The notes under the pieces: model-generated
Seen by the model: only the letters and a program-made list of their open reading frames with translations
Told to the model about the DNA's origin: nothing
The model's database searches: none
Shown here: piece after piece, positions 6,596 through 8,763 of the stretch
Position numbering within the stretch: the stretch's first letter is position 1
Layout: every line of letters starts with the position of its first letter
Source of the DNA: Bacteroidota bacterium
GTDB lineage: Bacteria; Bacteroidota; Bacteroidia; Chitinophagales; Chitinophagaceae
Length of the DNA stretch: 8,763 bases
Assembly: GCA_023440945.1 (NCBI GenBank)
Contig: JAEZRL010000502.1
Span: 1-8,763, forward strand
Direction: 5' to 3'
Position numbers and translations under genes: made by a program

Positions 6596-6627
6596 GTTGC
6601 GCATATATTAGCAACCGATTAGTTTCA
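6596..6627 (+). promoter_or_regulatory. Promoter and candidate ArsR-type operator
   Basis: A 20-base imperfect dyad, GTTGCgcATATATtaGCAAC (6596-6615), matches its own reverse complement at 16 of 20 positions. It overlaps a possible promoter: TTG at 6597-6599, then 20 bases, then TAGTTTCA at 6620-6627 (compare TAnnTTTG, two mismatches). It ends 26 bases before the regulator's ATG. A dyad sitting across the promoter of an ArsR-type gene is the usual position for an autorepressor operator. The assignment to this regulator is inferred. Confidence 0.4.
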
Positions 6628-6641
6628 TAAATGATAAACAA

Positions 6642-6962
6642 ATGAGAAGAGATATTTTCCAGGCGATCGCTGACCCTACCAGGCGGGCAATTATAGCCCT
6701 GATTGCATTGCAGGCAATGACACCAAACGCGATTGCCGAAAATTTTCATTTTACAAGACAAGCTGTTTCAAAACACCTGCGCATATTAACAGAATGCGAA
6801 CTGGTAAAGGGAGAACAAAAAGGAAGAGAAATTTATTACTCCCTTCAAATTGAAAAAATGAAAGAGATTGATAATTGGCTTAGCCAATACAGGAAAATGT
6901 GGGAAACCCGTTTCAATCAACTTGACAATATATTATCAACAATTAAAAAAGAGAAAAAATGA
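6642..6962 (+). CDS. ArsR/SmtB-family winged-helix transcriptional regulator
   Basis: A 106-residue repressor-type regulator. Residues 1-20 (MRRDIFQAIADPTRRAIIAL) are the characteristic ArsR opening. The helix-turn-helix spans about 27-50, with recognition helix TRQAVSKHLRIL. The wing lies at about 54-68 (LVKGEQKGREIYYSL), and a C-terminal helix 71-100 (DNWLSQYRKMWETRF) serves dimerisation. The ELCVCD-type metal site is missing, and the only cysteine (C52) is outside it, so sensing of As, Cd or Zn by the classical site is unlikely. It resembles the SdpR/YgaV-like branch, which is often found beside AHSA1 genes. The stop overlaps the next start (ATGA). It probably represses its own operon through the dyad at 6596-6615. 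Confidence 0.9.
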   Translation: MRRDIFQAIADPTRRAIIALIALQAMTPNAIAENFHFTRQAVSKHLRILTECELVKGEQKGREIYYSLQIEKMKEIDNWLSQYRKMWETRFNQLDNILSTIKKEKK

Positions 6963-7465
6963 ACACCTTACTTTTTGATTTTACTGTCGACAAAACAGTA
7001 AAACAGGTAAACGTTACCAAAGAGTTTGATGCTGAACTTCCACTGGTATGGGATGCTTTTACCAAACCAGAATTGCTTGACCAATGGTGGGCACCGAAAC
7101 CCTGGGCATCAAAAACAAAGTCAATGAACTTTAAAGAAGGCGGACGAAGATTTTATGCAATGGTTAGTCCCGAAGGGCAAGAACATTGGAGCATCCAGGA
7201 TTTTACCTCCATAAATCCAACAACCAATTTCAAATTCGTTGATGCATTTACAGACAAAGACGAAGTAATCAATCCAGCGTTTCCAAGTTCAGAATGGGAC
7301 CTGAATTTTAGTGAACAGGATGAGACAACAACAGTAAGAATCACTATAAAGCATAAAACACTTGACGCTTTGGAACAAATTATTCAAATGGGATTCAAAG
7401 AAGGATTTACGATGACCTTAAATGAACTGCAAGTATTATTACAAGATTTAAAAGCAAAAAAATGA
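6959..7465 (+). CDS. SRPBCC (AHSA1-like) domain protein 1
   Basis: A 168-residue single-domain protein of the SRPBCC superfamily, AHSA1 branch (named for activator of Hsp90 ATPase homologue 1). Hallmarks are VWDAFTKPELLDQWWAPKPW at about residues 29-48, a FKEGGRRFYAMVSPEG turn at about 58-73, strands TSINPTTNFKFVDAF and TTTVRITIKH, and the long C-terminal helix (residues about 135-165) that lids the ligand cavity. The family binds hydrophobic ligands, but in bacteria the ligand is rarely known, so none is assigned. It overlaps the regulator stop and the second copy's start by ATGA at both ends. It is roughly 55% identical by eye to its neighbour, indicating tandem duplication. Confidence 0.88.
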   Translation: MNTLLFDFTVDKTVKQVNVTKEFDAELPLVWDAFTKPELLDQWWAPKPWASKTKSMNFKEGGRRFYAMVSPEGQEHWSIQDFTSINPTTNFKFVDAFTDKDEVINPAFPSSEWDLNFSEQDETTTVRITIKHKTLDALEQIIQMGFKEGFTMTLNELQVLLQDLKAKK

Positions 7466-7959
7466 CAACGAACCTGCTATTTGATTTTACCGTTGACAAA
7501 GCAGCAAAAAAGGTCTTTATAAAAAGAGAATTTGCAGCCCAGCTCTCACTGGTCTGGGATGCTTTTACAAAAGCAGAATTGATTGACCAATGGATTGCAC
7601 CAAAGCCTTTCACCGCGAAAACAAAATACCAGGATTTTAAAGTAGGTGGCAAAAGATTTTACGCCATGATTAGTCCTGATGGAACGGAGCGTTGGGCAAT
7701 ACAGGAATACACTTCCATTGATCCAATGACCAATTTTAAAATGTATAACGCTTTTGCAGATGAGAATGAAAATCCTGAATTGCCCGGCTCTGATTGGGAC
7801 CACACTTTCAGCGAAGAAGACGGAACCACAACAGTGAACATCACTATTTACAATGAATCTCTTGAAAGGATGGAAAGAATACTGGATGGCTTCACCCAGG
7901 GAATGAAGATGTCGTTAAGCAACCTGGAAAATCTGCTGGCAACTTTATCAAAAAAATGA
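7462..7959 (+). CDS. SRPBCC (AHSA1-like) domain protein 2
   Basis: A 165-residue paralogue of the preceding gene, with the same opening (LLFDFTVDK) and the same landmarks: LVWDAFTKAELIDQWIAPKPF, GGKRFYAMISPDG, TSIDPMTNFKMYNAF, TTTVNITI and a C-terminal helix ending LATLSKK. Differences cluster in cavity-lining regions, for example WW to WI after DQ and a shorter loop before the SDWD strand. This suggests the two copies may hold different ligands, which is an inference. ATGA overlaps join it to the first copy and to the small frameshifted gene downstream. Confidence 0.88.
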   Translation: MTTNLLFDFTVDKAAKKVFIKREFAAQLSLVWDAFTKAELIDQWIAPKPFTAKTKYQDFKVGGKRFYAMISPDGTERWAIQEYTSIDPMTNFKMYNAFADENENPELPGSDWDHTFSEEDGTTTVNITIYNESLERMERILDGFTQGMKMSLSNLENLLATLSKK

Positions 7960-8164
7960 TTTACGTTTTTAAAACACTGGTTAAAACAAAAATGCAGGCA
8001 AAGAAACTGAAACCGCATATTGATAGAATATTGCGAAACGCTAAATGGAATTTTACCTTGATGACTGCGACAAGATATTACGTATCGACAGCGAAGAAAA
8101 CATCGTTTTGAAAATAACGGGTTTACTGAATATTCAGCGATTCAACTGCGAAGAATTGGAATAA
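7956..8164 (+). pseudogene. Frameshifted small ferredoxin-fold-like protein gene
   Basis: From ATG 7956 the frame reads MIYVFKTLVKTKMQAKKL... to WNF at 8046-8054, then turns into implausible sequence and stops at TGA 8106-8108. In the -1 frame, from about 8054, a coherent continuation (YLDDCDKILRIDSEENIVLK...) runs to TAA 8162-8164. Restoring one base near 8055 gives a 69-residue protein with an alternating strand-helix-strand-strand-helix-strand order, like the heavy-metal-associated fold but lacking its CxxC motif. Similar short proteins ending in NCEELE-like tails are familiar from Bacteroidota, where the residue after NF is typically Asp (one missing G), though that is from memory. The ATGA overlap shows it belonged to the operon. 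A sequencing error is possible; no canonical -1 slippery heptamer is present. Confidence 0.6.
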
Positions 8165-8201
8165 CAAACAAGAAAATCAAACAATTTAGAAATCAGAAAT
8201 T

Positions 8202-8624
8202 ATGGCACAAATCAATCCACACATCAACTTCAACGGAAATGCCGAAGAAGCGTTCAATTTTTACAAATCAGTATTTGGCGGAGCGTTCACAAAAATTATC
8301 CGCTTCAAAGATTTAGGAAACACTGAACATCCGTTAGCAGAAAGTGAAGCAAATAAAATAATGCATATTGCTTTGCCCATCGGCAACAGCATTTTAATGG
8401 CTAATGATGTTCCGGAATTTATGGGCCGGGTGAATGAAAATGAAAACAGGTCTAAAATATTTGTTGCTGCGGAAAGCCGTGAAGAAGCAGATAAACTATT
8501 TAATGGACTTTCAGCAGGCGGAACGGTTGAAATGCCTATTGACGACAGTCCATGGGGTTCTTATTTTGCTATGTTTAGAGACAAATACGGTATTGAATGG
8601 ATGGTGGAGTTTGACTCAAAGTAG
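8202..8624 (+). CDS. VOC-family (PhnB/glyoxalase-like) protein
   Basis: A 140-residue protein of the vicinal oxygen chelate superfamily, PhnB-like branch. It opens INPHINFNGNAEEAFNFYKS with His7 at the usual first metal-ligand position, continues VFGGAF, IMHIALPIGNSILMAND in the centre, EADKLFNGLSAGG, and finishes WGSYFAMFRDKYGIEWMVE, the typical C-terminal repeat of the fold. Length matches the family. Members include enzymes and proteins without known activity, and the substrate cannot be told from sequence. It lies 37 bases after the frameshifted gene on the same strand and is probably the last gene of the ArsR operon, given the hairpin repeat that follows. Accessory ArsR-AHSA1-VOC groupings are common in Bacteroidota. 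Confidence 0.9.
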   Translation: MAQINPHINFNGNAEEAFNFYKSVFGGAFTKIIRFKDLGNTEHPLAESEANKIMHIALPIGNSILMANDVPEFMGRVNENENRSKIFVAAESREEADKLFNGLSAGGTVEMPIDDSPWGSYFAMFRDKYGIEWMVEFDSK

Positions 8625-8663
8625 AAATGCAAAATGTAACAGACGAAAAACAACGATCTCATG

Positions 8664-8763
8664 TTCGGCGTAGTCTCCCTGACTACGTCGATGTGTTTGC
8701 AAATCTCTTGATTTGCATATACTTTCACCATTGGTGTTCTTCGCCAACAACTCATCAGTAGGG
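8664..8763. repeat. REP-like hairpin repeat, right copy
   Basis: Three hairpins in tandem: CGGCGTAGTC/GACTACGTCG (8666-8675 with 8681-8690, one G-U), GCAAATC/GATTTGC (8699-8705 with 8710-8716), and CACCA/TGGTG (8726-8730 with 8732-8736). Then comes a tail with ATCAGTAGGG running to the window edge, so the element may be cut. The order and spacing match the element at 76-180, including TGCATATACTTTCACC (8714-8729) against TGCAAATACTTTCGCC, 14 of 16 bases. Such elements are often mobilised in trans by REP-associated tyrosine transposases; no such gene is in the window. The first hairpin may also end transcription of the VOC operon, though no T-run follows. Confidence 0.55.

Noticed and set aside
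6212..6604. Minus-strand 130-codon frame before the ArsR operon
   Set aside because: Trp/Cys/Arg-heavy composition, no domain pattern, and it would overlap the regulator's promoter and dyad.
8561..8755. Minus-strand 64-codon frame at the right edge
   Set aside because: It reads through the antisense of the VOC gene and the hairpin repeat, so it is a by-product of the repeat.

Overview
The window looks like chromosomal DNA from a member of the Bacteroidota, most likely a Chitinophagaceae-like organism. This rests on AT-rich coding with almost no Shine-Dalgarno sites, TTG/TAnnTTTG-like promoter boxes, and gene families typical of the phylum (DUF5655-type protein, PAS protein ending in a lone HisKA-like box, ArsR plus AHSA1 sets). 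The taxonomic call is an inference; there is no rRNA or tRNA in the window.

Layout. Positions 76-180 and 8664-8763 hold two diverged same-orientation copies of one hairpin-rich, REP-like repeat, one at each edge. Between them: (i) a minus-strand group at 282-1406 encoding a small exported eight-cysteine protein, a lipoprotein and a helical protein; (ii) a 480-bp gap with a strikingly foldable block (1545-1752), a candidate structured RNA; (iii) a plus-strand pair, DUF5655-like protein and small membrane protein (1968-2611); (iv) a convergent minus-strand sensor with three PAS domains and a phosphoacceptor His box but no ATPase domain (2698-4014); (v) an overlapping plus-strand pair of unknown function, exported protein plus four-helix membrane protein (4421-6161), bracketed by 16-bp near-identical direct repeats; (vi) a plus-strand operon (6642-8624) of an ArsR-type repressor, two tandem AHSA1/SRPBCC paralogues, a small frameshifted gene and a VOC/PhnB-like protein.

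How the genes work together. In the last operon, three successive junctions use the 4-base ATGA overlap, so the regulator, both AHSA1 proteins and the small broken gene are probably translationally coupled. A dyad 27 bp before the regulator's start is a plausible autoregulatory operator. The 4421/5520 pair overlaps by 17 bp and joins a periplasmic protein to an inner-membrane protein, suggesting a common envelope function that cannot be named from sequence. Least explained are the foldable 1545-1752 block, the direct repeats around the unknown pair, and the paired repeats at the window edges. No CRISPR array, transposase, tRNA or rRNA was seen.
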